Below are positions 1 to 9,865 of a stretch of DNA of 64,000 nucleotides, one piece after another. Source of the DNA: Isoetes taiwanensis (Eukaryota; Streptophyta; Lycopodiopsida; Isoetales; Isoetaceae); NCBI GenBank assembly GCA_021234155.1, contig JAJEKV010000013.1, positions 11,024,075 to 11,088,074 of the forward strand, read 5' to 3'. The notes beneath the pieces were generated by a model, which made no database searches, was not told where the DNA came from, and saw nothing but the letters and a program-made list of their open reading frames with translations. The position numbers and the translations under genes were made by a program. The number at the start of each line of letters is the position of its first letter. Within the stretch, counting starts at the first letter, position 1.

Positions 1-66
1 GCGCCCTTTCAGGGAGCTCGCCCATGCTACACAAGTCCAGGGGCCTGAGGGCACAAGGGACGTTAA

Positions 67-114
67 TTTCTATTCTATTCTATTCTATTCTGTTCTATTC
101 TATTCTATTCTATT
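67..114. repeat. (TTCTA)n microsatellite
   Basis: About nine pentamers of TTCTA with one interruption. It is flanked on the left by GGGACGTTAA, which is the reverse complement of the TTAACGTCC found next to the (GAATA)n tracts near 5.8 and 16.5 kb, so it belongs to that dispersed repeat family. Confidence 0.9.
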
Positions 115-489
115 AATGTTGTGATTAAATGTTGACTCAAACTGATTTCATTATGGTATATGAGAATGAGAATGAGAATGATTTTTTATCGTCCACTGAG
201 GCCAATAACCTTCACACTACATTTGTATATGTCATAACCTTCACACTACATTTGTTCATTAGATCTTATAGTGAATTTTGCAATACGGAAAAAAAAAATG
301 GCGACCTGTACAACATGCCATGATAGAATATTCTAAGGAATATTATACCATGGAACCCTCCAAGCCATCTTCAAAAAAACCCTCCAAATAAAATTCCCTT
401 CTGGGAGTATGTGCCAAATATTGCGTTTGGCACTCCATTGCAATTTTGTGACATGGGTTTCTATTGGACCATTTTTGGTGGGTGGTGCT

Positions 490-585
490 GTTTATTTCCA
501 CCTTGATGGCCAATTTCTATTTATGTTTTTTCTTCCACCCGCTGGATGACGTTTTTTCTCCACCCTCTGGGTGATGCTATCTTCT
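490..585. repeat. CCACC...GGGTGATGCT mini-repeat cluster 1
   Basis: Two to three degenerate units of the form TCTCCACCC-ntnt-GGGTGATGCT, each with a short inverted core (CACCC against GGGTG). They match the larger cluster at 1.15-1.34 kb. No coding potential is recognised around them. Confidence 0.6.
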
Positions 586-1152
586 CTTTTTCATGTATTG
601 TTTTTTTTTTGTCATTACTAATCGCTCACATCAATTTGAGTGCTTGTTGTTGTGCAGCTTGCCGCTTCACCGTCATGCACGTTCTAGTTCTCCTTAACCG
701 CTAATGGGTGCCTTCTATATATTCCACTTCTTCTCGCACTCACGGTCGCTGGCGCTCCTCTTCTTCTCACTCTCGCTACGTGCTTCGTGACCTGACTCAA
801 CACTTGGAGGTTTCGCGGCGGCTGGGCTTATAGTTTGGAAAGTTCTCTAGTAGTCGGCTGGTTTTGTGTCTCTTGCGAGTCCCTTCCCAAAATCGCATCG
901 ATCCGAGCCATCGGATCGTCATTCTGGGCAGGGACGAGTCATTATATAAGGCTCTTCTCCATTCGGGACCGGTTATCGGCGTCTTCTCATAGCAGCACTT
1001 CTTCCATTCTCATTGCTTCCCTCCCTTCCCACCCTGCTTGTTAGGGGCGCGCGTCAGTTTTTCACATATGTTTGTTCATGCACTCTTTGTTGTTATTCAC
1101 CTTGGGTGTTGCTATAATAATGTTTTTCTTTCTTCGGCATCATGCCGCATTA

Positions 1153-1342
1153 TTTGCCACCTGCGGGTGATGCTTCATGCGGGTCACATGATTGTTCTCC
1201 ACCCATTGGACGCTTTTCTCCATCCACCCTACGGGTGATGCTGTTTATTTCCACCTCGAGGGTGACGCATATTTCTTTTCACATGATTGTTCTCCACCTG
1301 TTGGGTGATGCTTTTCTCCACCCTACGGGTGATGCTATCTCC
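1153..1342. repeat. CCACC...GGGTGATGCT mini-repeat cluster 2
   Basis: Five to six imperfect tandem units. Each carries CCACC, a 3-5 base spacer such as CTACG or TGCGG, then GGGTGATGCT, and some are joined by CACATGATTGTTCTCC. The CACCC/GGGTG halves are complementary, so every unit can form a small hairpin. Spacing between units is irregular (about 25-60 bp). Confidence 0.65.
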
Positions 1343-1910
1343 TTTTTTGCTATGTTCTTTTTCATATGTTTTCATCGCTCATATCGTTGGGGGCTGTGTT
1401 TGATTTCTCTAACCATTCACGGGTGTTTTTTAGGGTTCTTTGTGTTGCTTGCAAGTTTTATGCCGTCTTCTGGGGTCCTGCTATTTTTGGGGTTCGCCAT
1501 CAACCCATCTCCTTCGGTTCCCTAGGCAACATATTCAAGGTTGTTGGCGACCATTTCTCATTAGGGTTTTCCTCGAAAACCCGAAAGGGCGGGGTTTTTT
1601 ATCCCGATGAGAAGTTGTCCCTTCCCAGAATCACATGCATGGAATTTTTGAAACTCGTTAAATGATTGATTGTGATAAGCATGAAACATCGATCGTAATA
1701 CTAAATGGCAAGCGCTTTTTAGTCAAAGGTAAAAAAATCATTATGGTAATATAGTGTACGTCAACAAAGAAATTAATTAAAGTGTGTTATGTGAGCAAGG
1801 TCGCATATATCCTTAAGTTAGAAGCTTTCGACCTCGACCACAATAAGAAGGAAGATGCTAGTTTGAAGCAGTTACGTAAGACAATTGTTAAGCTAATTGA
1901 AAAGTTCCCC
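1343..1910. other. Intergenic, no recognisable gene
   Basis: Short ORFs here have no recognisable domain. A G/C-paired stretch (AACCCGAAAGGGCGGGGTTTT) near 1580 is the only local structure seen. The right edge is the poly-T that marks the 3' end of the minus-strand LINE. Confidence 0.5.
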
Positions 1911-2139
1911 CCCTTTTTTTTTGAAGGCGAGGTTGGTTTTATATTCATAGAAATAAGTTACATCATCGAGTATACCCTAGAAGGCATACTTTAAGGTTGT
2001 AAAACAGGAACATATTCCTTGTAAAATGGAATCATGTCATAACAGAAGGGCCTGCTACAGAAGGCACCATTCCATAATATTATCAAAAAACATTCTAATA
2101 TGTTCAGTTGGAAATACTAATATAGAAGTCAAACCAAAG

Positions 2140-2472
2140 CTATTGTGCTTCAATAAGATCTTGTATGGTCAGACCCGACACTCTGTTCCTTCCAAATATG
2201 TTTAGCAGAAGATCAAGCTTGGCCACCGGATAATTAGTGAAATCCAACAATAGAAGAACATGGGCCTCTCTTTTCTGCTGCCATTTGTGATACAAGTTCA
2301 TGAAGAATTGTCTTAGGTTATTATGACTCCATGCTTCAGGCCTGTTTAATACCTTCTTGATAGCCGAAGCATGAATCATCTCTTGTTTCAGCTGAATGAA
2401 GATGTCTTCTTGCTCATTCCTGGGAAGATTGGATTCTTCTCCATCTGAGTCCTCGGCTACCCCCATTTGCAA
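2140..2472 (-). pseudogene. LINE ORF C-terminal extension
   Basis: A 110-codon open frame downstream of the zf-RVT segment and inside the LINE boundaries. It is acidic at its N-terminus, followed by a mixed charged/hydrophobic stretch (KWQQKREAHVLLLLDF). No catalytic motif is recognised. It is assigned to the LINE from position and strand only. Confidence 0.45.
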
Positions 2473-2533
2473 CTCTGTATCTATTAAGTCTCCTCACAGC
2501 ATCTGTGTAAAACATCATCATTAACTGTTAGTT

Positions 2534-3193
2534 TTAGAGCAAAGAAATCATATATCCCCTGGAATCTACCAATAGTTGTCCATGCTTTATCATATTCTTT
2601 CCTTTAAAATTCCTATGGGCCACAGCTGAGTCCACCAGCACAGTCAAAAAAGTTTGTTTGAGCCAGATTAGATTAGGATTTTTGTGTTCAATGGCAACCC
2701 TGTTTCGATGTTTCCAAACTGCCCAGCAACTCAAAGATCTTGTTGTGCTTAATAACCTATTCTCGATATTCAGATACTCTATCAGACCGGCATCCCAGAT
2801 TGCTCCCTTGTTGATTTGAGCAGACCAGCTCCAAAAATCCCTGATAATAGGACATACAAAAATATGGTTTGAAGTTTCAATTTTCCCACACCCCATTGGG
2901 CATATCTCTGAAATGGAGGTATCAAATTTGGCCCTCTTAGAATTGGTAGTTAAACTTTGGTGTAGAACTAACCAGCTAAAGGTCTTTACCATATTTGCAG
3001 TATAGCTTTTCCATCCTTTAGCACATACTAACGCTAAATCCTTATCCTCACAATTCCATAATAATGTAGCTCTGAACGGTTTGTGGCTAATCAAAGCCTT
3101 ATAAATCTCCTTAACAGAATATATCTCTTTCCCTTTCAAATGCCATTGGTTTGAGCTATTGCACATCTCATCATACTGTTCAACTTTATCCAT
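2534..3193 (-). pseudogene. LINE zf-RVT domain fragment
   Basis: A 219-codon frame with the plant LINE zf-RVT signature: KTFSWLVLHQSLTT, then a CPMGCG knuckle, ETSNHIFVCP and FWSWS, ending with the usual SCWAVWKHRNRVA segment. The domain follows the RT in plant L1-like ORF2 proteins. It is one piece of the decayed ORF2; frame is lost between this segment and the RT remnant upstream. Confidence 0.85.
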
Positions 3194-3377
3194 TATGGAG
3201 GTATATATTTTCCTGTCTGGATCTGATCCCTTGATAACAGTGGCTACATGACTTCCATCTTGTCTCTCCTTTCCTTATGTCACCAATCTGCCTAATACCT
3301 GCATGGTACCATTGCATATATTTCTGTGGATGTTGTAATGCTAAACAATCATTTTCACTACTAACAACTCCAGGATG

Positions 3378-3757
3378 CTAGAAGAAATTAATCTCTTTGG
3401 ATTTGCCATCAAGAACTGGAGGTTTATAGCATAGGGATGCTAAATTCCATGCCTCAAACATTCTTTTGTATATGTTGGAAGTATTAGGACCTGGGTTAAA
3501 TTGGAAGAATGCTGAATCTAGCAGCTCATGTTTCAAGCTATGACTGCCAACTGGATATGATTCCTGCACCCAGTATCTGACCAGTTTTAATGCAGGGGAT
3601 GATGAAGTATTATGGATAGCTCTCCAAATCATCTTCACTGCCAAAGCTTGAGCTTGTATAAACAGATCTTTACATCCCAAACCCCCTTCCTTCCTGGATT
3701 TAGTAAGGTTCCACGACATCTTTCCAAATAAAATCCAAAGAGCTTCCACCCTATAAA
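3378..3757 (-). pseudogene. LINE reverse transcriptase C-terminal fragment
   Basis: Encodes FGKMSWNLTKSRKEGGLGCK followed by DLFIQAQALAVKMIWRA, the conserved plant LINE ORF2 block (W..FGKMSW, PK.EGGLG, N.ALL.K..WR). The palm motifs upstream are missing. The left ORF boundary continues past the homology; the real edge is about 3757. Confidence 0.85.
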
Positions 3758-3957
3758 GAATGGAATGTAAAATTATGTTTGGACTAGATGCAAAGCCAAT
3801 AAGCAAAGCTCCTTATAGGATGACCACCCTAGAGCTAGAAGAGCTTAAGAAGCAACTGAAGGAGTTGCTAGAACTTGGGTTCATTCGATCAAGTGTATCA
3901 CCCTTCCAGGCACCCATTCTTTTCATGAAAAAGAAAGATGGAAGTCTAACAATGTGC
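3757..3957 (+). pseudogene. Ty3/gypsy reverse transcriptase N-terminal fragment
   Basis: Encodes [20 protein letters not shown], then [20 protein letters not shown] and KDGSLTMC, the highly conserved start of plant Ty3/gypsy RT. It ends abruptly at the point where CIDYRALN should follow; the reading continues as unrelated sequence. Only about 65 codons survive. It lies on the opposite strand to the LINE on its left and the DIRS-like remnant on its right. Confidence 0.9.
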
Positions 3958-4110
3958 AGGCTCGAAATGCCATTTTTGCAGCGGAATACCATACGAAACA
4001 AAAGGCGCCAATTTCAAAGCGGTCCACAACAAGAACCATCAAGGAGCTGAGGGTCAGTGCAAAACCACTAAGGTCGGTCGAGCTCGACATGCTGCTGCAT
4101 GAGCGATAAC

Positions 4111-5470
4111 TCAAGGAATGAGAGATGTAGAGGGAAGACAATAATTGTAGAATATGTGCCAGTTATAGGAAAAAGCAACCGAAGGTATGCAGTGTTGATA
4201 TGAGAAGTTGGTATTGAAGACATGGAGTTCTAAATTCAAAGGAGAAGCAAAGCGGTCAACATGGTGCGATCCCCAGAGGGCATCTATTTGTTGAAAACAC
4301 CAACGAGTAAGAGCAAAGTCATCAGAGTTGGAACACTGAGATAAATAATCATCCCACTCATTCTGGGATCTAGGAATCCACATATGTTTAAATGGTATTG
4401 AAAGCTAAAAAGATATTAGAAAAATTTCAAGTACAAGAGACCGAATTTCGAAAGAAATTGAATCGCCCCTACATAAGATAGAAGGCACATTGTGATTACC
4501 ACCTCTTACAGATTCGTGACAAGTCGAAATGGATGGAAGAGCGGCTCGAAGAATCTAATATAAAGAAAAAAGCAAAAGACATCCTCCCCAACCAAAAGCA
4601 TCAAACCTATAACGATGGAGAGGAGATGAATATAGAGATAGAGCGAGAGCTAAGAGAGGAAGCTACAGACTCCTGACCTAAAACTTCCAAGCGGGCTAAG
4701 GCTATTAATGTAATAAAGCGGTCCCAATGGAGAGGTTGGATAAGACTGTAGGAAAAGACGCTCAAAGTGGAGATTAAAGGTCCAAAAATAATCGGGCAAA
4801 GACTATACAAAACCGAGAAACTGGGCTAAAATACGGAAGGTCAAAGGTACCATCAAAAGGATAGAGGAAGATAAATGAAAAACTTGCCCAATTCTTAGAG
4901 GCGATAGAAAGAGTTATAGAACAAGAGTTTAAAATAAGTTCGAGAAAAATGGCACAATGTGAAATGTGAAGATGAAATTCTAGCCAAGGAATGAGAAATT
5001 CAGATTGAAGAGGGAGCTCGCTAAGCTTGGTATTAAACAGAAAATCATCCATGTAATGAGTGCAATGGATGCCAGTGCTTCATAATGGCGAACTAGTAGT
5101 CGCATTAGTTTAGTAAAACATAAGGTGCACAGGACAAACCAAATGGCAGCATAGTGAAAACGGAAAAAAGTCCCTTCAAATGGAAAACCGAAAGAAGCAT
5201 ATAACAAGCCAAGAGTTCAGATAACACAAATCTAGGATGAGTTTGTTATCACCTTTAGGGACAATTTGGAGGGGGAAACAGAAAAAGGGTTGAGAAGATA
5301 CGTGTTGAATGGCATCAGACTGAACTAGATGAAAGATAGCAGAATGTGCAAAAGGTAAACGATTTTTAAGTGCCACAAGGTTCGGGCGGATAAAAGTCTG
5401 TGAAGGAGCAGTGTTGGCCTAACCATATTGAATCCAAGCAATAATCAGGGTAGAGCCATATGCAACCTAT
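4111..5470 (-). mobile_element. DIRS-like RT-RNase H remnant
   Basis: Several minus-strand frames read in order like the RT and RNase H of DIRS-type (tyrosine-recombinase) retrotransposons. First (5176-5376) comes QPFFCFPLQIVPKGDNKL followed by ILDLCYLNSWL. Next (4980-5207) comes CFTKLMRLLVRHYEAL. The RT active site survives as MDDFLF at 5052. After a frame change, FDAFGWGGCL at about 4604 is the RNase H first acidic block. Last (4111-4383) come WIPRSQNEWDDYLSQ and VDRFASPLNLELHVFNTNF, the signature of the DIRS RNase H end. Frames change at least three times, so it is dead. No tyrosine recombinase gene, split repeats or inverted termini are recognised. Confidence 0.75.
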
Positions 5471-5745
5471 TTATAACCAGCGTATGGGATGCTAAAGTGC
5501 TAGCCTAAACGTGGTCAAAAGGAAAGTGGGGAAGAGGAGCATCAAAATAGGAAAATCTAAAAAAATGCACCATAAAATTGAATCAAACAAAACTAGTAAC
5601 AGTGCCCGGCGTTGTCGGGCTTTAGCGAGAATATGTTATATAGGTATGGATGTATGAACTCCGAAAGCCATATTTTCTTGATTTGTTTATGGGTCCTGTG
5701 TGGAAGAGGTGATGATTGGGTTTATCGATGCAATGTGGCAATGCG
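5471..5745. other. Unassigned flank of the DIRS-like remnant
   Basis: Probably further 5' sequence of the DIRS-like element on minus, but no motif is readable. No gene seen. Confidence 0.35.
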
Positions 5746-5880
5746 GATAGAATAGAATTGAATAGAATAGAATAGGTTTTTTAGCGTCCAAAGGTGCCAT
5801 TCACAGATTGGTGCATAGGAATAGAATAGAATAGAATATGATTTTATCGTCCACGGAGACCAACTGGCCTATGGGACCTT
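5746..5880. repeat. (GAATA)n-tipped repeat, copy at 5.8 kb
   Basis: Two (GAATA)n tracts separated by about 60 bp. Each is followed by a T-run and a GTCCA box: TTTTTTAGCGTCCA at about 5778 and TTTATCGTCCACGGAGACC from 5843. The second continues with CAACTGGCCTATGGGACC. The same box occurs near 185 and twice near 16.5 kb. Confidence 0.75.
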
Positions 5881-6280
5881 GGCTGGTTAAGATTGTGTTG
5901 GTCGTACTGCATTGGTTTTATTCGAGTATTGTTTGTCAAGTTGGTTGCTTCTTTTGTTTTACGTTGTTATTCTCTCTGTTACTTAAACTTTGGATTAAAG
6001 AACCACAATAAATTTGTAAATGTTAGGGATTTGGAGTTATCTTGGAGCATAATCAATTTGTAAAATGTAGCAGCATTGGGCTTGGCAATGGCATCTAAAA
6101 AGGATAATGCTACAACATAAACAATGTGCCATGCATAGGGTGGCACTTGACATATGGCCAATGATAGAACGTAGAGCTATTTATAAAATTATAATTTTGA
6201 ACTTAGTTATATCTACATAGTTGATGGTTTGATATTACATTGTTTTAATATGACATTGTTTTAATATGGATGGCTTGTAG
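5881..6280. other. Intergenic, AT-rich, no gene seen
   Basis: No domain, RNA gene or strong repeat recognised. Confidence 0.5.
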
Positions 6281-6520
6281 CAATGAGATGTAACATAGAC
6301 CATTTGAAGGAAGATAATACATGTAATATAAACATTTAAAGGAAGATAATCCAATGATTATTATTTCAAGTGTAAATACATGTGCATTTTACATACACTG
6401 TTTTAATATAGCAATGAGATCTAACGTAGACCATTTAACGGAAGATAATCCATGTAATATAGACCATTTAAAGGAAGATAATCCAATGGTTATTTCAAGT
6501 GTAAATACATGTGCATTTTA
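6281..6520. repeat. 131-bp tandem duplication
   Basis: Unit 1 starts at 6281 and unit 2 at 6412, both with CAATGAGAT.TAAC.TAGACC. Both end in TTTCAAGTGTAAATACATG followed by TGCATTTTA. Each unit contains an internal repeat of CATTTAAAGGAAGATAATCC. Units differ at scattered positions, so the duplication is not recent. Confidence 0.85.
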
Positions 6521-7110
6521 TCCAAATCAGCAGTTTGTTTTTAAACGAAGTTACCTTTAATGGATAGGTGAGTTTACATCACCTATCCATTTATATCATG
6601 TTGAGAAATTTAAAGGTGGAAATATAGCATTGCCATCTTTTCCTGCTTGGAACAATAATGTTGGCACACATTGAAGTGGACTCTCCAGCTAATCTATGCC
6701 ATGCCAAAATACAAAACTGCACATCAAACTTTTCAAATTTACAATACATTTTACAAAAACTGTGATGGATATAACATAATGATCAACTGTGATGCGAGCT
6801 GCAGTGAGACAACCGGATGCTTCCTAAAGCAAGCATGGTTCCAAATTGTTGTCCTTTATAAAAAGCACATGTATGTAGCGTGCTATAAAACTTAAGCTTG
6901 CCTCAAAAATAGCTCTTAAAGTTCTCATTCCCAAAATATGCAGATAACACCAATTGGATATTAAGTTTTGTGAGCATACATTAGAAGGCCTCTTAAAGAA
7001 TAGAAGTTATGATGCACTTGACGTTGCTGAAGTGCCTTAAAGATGGGCAATATAGATTTGCATATTCTTGAGTATGGTGCCTGGTCATCCTGGGGATTCT
7101 CAAGAAGCTG
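6521..7110. other. Intergenic, no gene seen
   Basis: AT-rich. The short ORFs have no recognisable similarity. Confidence 0.5.
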
Positions 7111-7466
7111 CACCAAATCCATGTATTAGAAAAAACTCCAAAGTCATAGAGTGAAGGCTTCGCTGGTATCTATTAAGTATGTTTTCTTTGGCGTCTAATC
7201 CTTCACAACCAAAGAATAAACTATAGGTTGCATATAATTTCACAACTTCTATTTCATTGTAATTGCCAAAACTCAAGAGTAAAACTGTGGAAAAAAGGGT
7301 TTATGATTGATACCTTTGTGTCAATCACTTCTCCTTGTCGTTGTACACCGATCCATTATTTTACATCTTCCAATTGATCTATGTCGACAAAAGAAACCAA
7401 ATATTACAAAAACTTATTAGGCCATGAGATGTTTGATATGATGATGGAAGGCTATCTAGAATTCAT
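7111..7466. repeat. Dispersed direct duplication, copy A
   Basis: Shares an ordered series of blocks with 8244-8660: CACCAAATCCATGT, GTCATAGAG, TCTATTAAGTAT, TCTAATCCTTCACAA, ATATAATTTCACAACTTCT, CAAAACTCAAGA, TGTGTCAATCACTTCTC, AAAGAAACCAAATATTA and TGATATGATGATG. Spacing varies by small indels. Function unknown; probably part of an unclassified repeat. Confidence 0.8.
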
Positions 7467-8243
7467 GGCAGGGAGATGTCTGCACCAGGAAGCTTTAGCA
7501 GCAAAAAAAGTTTGAACGAAAAAAAAAAAGGCCTTGTTTAACTTCGTTTGCAAATCCCGAATCTCCGACCATTGACCTTTTGGTACTTGTGATCTGCTCC
7601 TAAAGGATAGTTAAAGAAGTGCATGAATAGTATTTCATATACTCTTGAAGGATAGGTATAAACCCATGATAGAATTTTGAACTTTTGATTTTAACATATC
7701 TGATCATACATATAATGTACAATGCAAGCAGAATGGGGTCAGAAGCGTGGTTGGACGTCCGTGAATCGCTACACACAACATTGCGCATGTCAATGCTACA
7801 GATTGTAAGGCATAGATTTCAAGAATACTCAAATTCAACGATAAGCACAACCAAGTGTCATGGCTTTCTCTAAGTGCTTGGAGACCAAATACAACCGCAA
7901 CCAAATTTGAAGCATAGATTGCAAGAATATTTCTCCTTAAATGGTAAGCATGGATAACCAACTCAATGGGGATGCCAAATGTCTTTGCTACATACAAAAT
8001 CTTGTAACACTACTAGAGAAAATTCTAAGCTCAACTTTCATATACACATTATATTGTAGAAGCTTATGCCTTGGCATGCTACTTTTAGTAGTGTAGTCTA
8101 AGTATTCATATACATGCTACAAATCATGCTACAAAGCGTGGTCAATTTATATCACTTCTTTTGTCCTACCAACGGGTAGAAATTGACTTGAGCTGGCCTC
8201 GATTCCGCGAAAAACCCGCACAGAGGTTTTGCTAACATAGAGC
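7467..8243. other. Spacer between duplicated copies A and B
   Basis: The minus ORF at 7704-7997 and the overlapping plus ORF have no recognised domain. The poly-A run at 7516-7530 could be a retroelement tail, but no body is identifiable. Confidence 0.4.
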
Positions 8244-8660
8244 ACACCAAATCCATGTGTTACAAAAACTCGAAGTCATAGAGCCGAATACCGAAATGGG
8301 TGTCTATTAAGTATCGGAGCATAATTTAAGCCCATGCATTTTACATAAAGTCATATTCATTACCATCTTGGGCCTTAAGAACATCGAGTATAAACTGAAA
8401 TCTTTGGACCTCTAATCCTTCACAATCGTGAGAATAAACTGAAAGTTCCATATAATTTCACAACTTCTCTTTGCTATGAATTGCAAAACTCAAGAAAAAC
8501 TGTGAAAAAAAGGGTCTAATGATACCTCTGTGTCAATCACTTCTCACTGTGCCCGGTACTGGGAACTGCTTTAGTATAGGAGTTCAATTTGTTGTTACCA
8601 AAGAAACCAAATATTAGTCATGAATGTCTGATATGATGATGAAGGCTACGTAGATTTCAC
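8244..8660. repeat. Dispersed direct duplication, copy B
   Basis: Partner of 7111-7466 in the same orientation about 1.13 kb away, with a longer internal segment after TCTATTAAGTAT and a different stretch after the TCACTTCTC block. Both copies are non-coding as far as can be seen. Confidence 0.8.
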
Positions 8661-9427
8661 AAAGATATGCATATGACATGCAACTCTTTTATGTTTTAGC
8701 ATCCCTATCTCTCATGCAAGGGCCGCAGGATCTTGATAGGCAACAAAACTCATGTCTCTAGCAAAATGGAACATGAGCATTTTTGAAGCAATCAAGCAAA
8801 TGATTGACTGTTGTCAAGTACTAAACAACATAATGTGGTACAGCTCGAAGCATAAGTTTATCTAAAGAGCTCACCATGGATTGAAGCAGTTCTCCAGAGA
8901 ACAAATGGAGAGCACTTATTAAACACAACCTATAAAAGAGAAGGAAGCATGGCGTACCTGCAATAGTATTCTCTGCATGTCAGTACTTCTTCTAGCTAGC
9001 ATCGGATGCCCATTCAAAGACAAAGGGCTTATGCTTCACATTGCAAAGAGACTAACGATGACTTCAAGAATATTTAGACCAAAAGATTCAAGGACCCAGA
9101 AGTACATCTAAGAATAGTTGTATCAGAACCTAGAAGAGAAGACGCCAAAAATTTTAAGCACAGAACCAATTAAATAAGTACTAATAAGTAAAACAAATTA
9201 GAATTCTATTCCTAGGATTCGTTCTCACCAAGGAATCCTGCAATAGCATGTGCTCTTTCTGTAATCTTGATTATACCATTACATGCTTGCAGAAAAATGG
9301 AGTAGAGTTGTAGCCAAATAATCTTAGAAGCTAGCATCACAAGGACTCTTGTAATACAAAATCTTGGAACAAAAGAAATAAATGGATTCCGTATAGCACA
9401 TGGCATGGCACAAAAATGGATATCTCT
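8661..9427. other. Intergenic, no gene seen
   Basis: AT-rich anonymous sequence. No gene or repeat recognised. Confidence 0.5.
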
Positions 9428-9865
9428 GAAATACCCTTATGTTTTGCTAAAATTAACAAAACGCCCCTAGTTTTGGGGGTATTTTTATGGAAATGACCAT
9501 AACTTTTTTATGATGATCCAAATGAGAATGAATCTTTTAGATATATTGTAGAAGAGGTTGAGATCTTTCTATGAAAGTTAACATCTCCTCGAATCGGTTC
9601 CAGAAATCTCAAGTTATGGTCTCAAAAAAATCCTCCTCAAATTTCTACAATTTTCTTGTGTATTAAAAATAGCATAACTTGTGATTTAAGACTCCGATTT
9701 ATACGATCTTACCTTTGATGGAAAGATCTCATCCTCCTTTACAATAGCTTTGACAGGCTCATTCTCATTTGGATCATCACAAAAAAGTTATGATCGTTTC
9801 CATTAAAATACCCCCAAAACTAGGGGCGTTTTGTTAATTTTAGCAAAACATAAGGGGAATTTCGA
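9428..9865. mobile_element. Foldback (long-TIR, MITE-like) element
   Basis: Two inverted arms of about 155-160 bp (9428-9582 and 9706-9865) surround a 120-bp AT-rich centre. The outer 100 bp are nearly identical: both arms read inward through CCCTTATGTTTTGCTAAAAT, TAACAAAACGCCCCTAGTTT, TGGGGGTATTTT, CATAACTTTTTT and GATGATCCAAATGAGAATGA, then diverge but keep GAGATCTTTC. No coding capacity. Clear target-site duplications are not visible, so the exact ends are approximate. Confidence 0.85.

Larger units (their letters stand above)
1914..3757 (-). mobile_element. LINE (non-LTR retrotransposon), 5'-truncated
   Basis: A minus-strand element. Its poly-A tail appears as poly-T at 1914-1922, preceded on the element strand by CTTC, the same CTTC-AAAA junction seen at two other LINE 3' ends in this window (11.65 and 22.09 kb). 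Reading inward it contains an unassigned C-terminal ORF, a zinc-binding reverse-transcriptase tail (zf-RVT) and the C-terminal part of the RT. The 5' part (endonuclease and RT palm) is absent: homology stops at about 3757, where Ty3/gypsy sequence begins on the other strand. The body has in-frame breaks between ORFs, so it is a dead copy. Confidence 0.85.
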
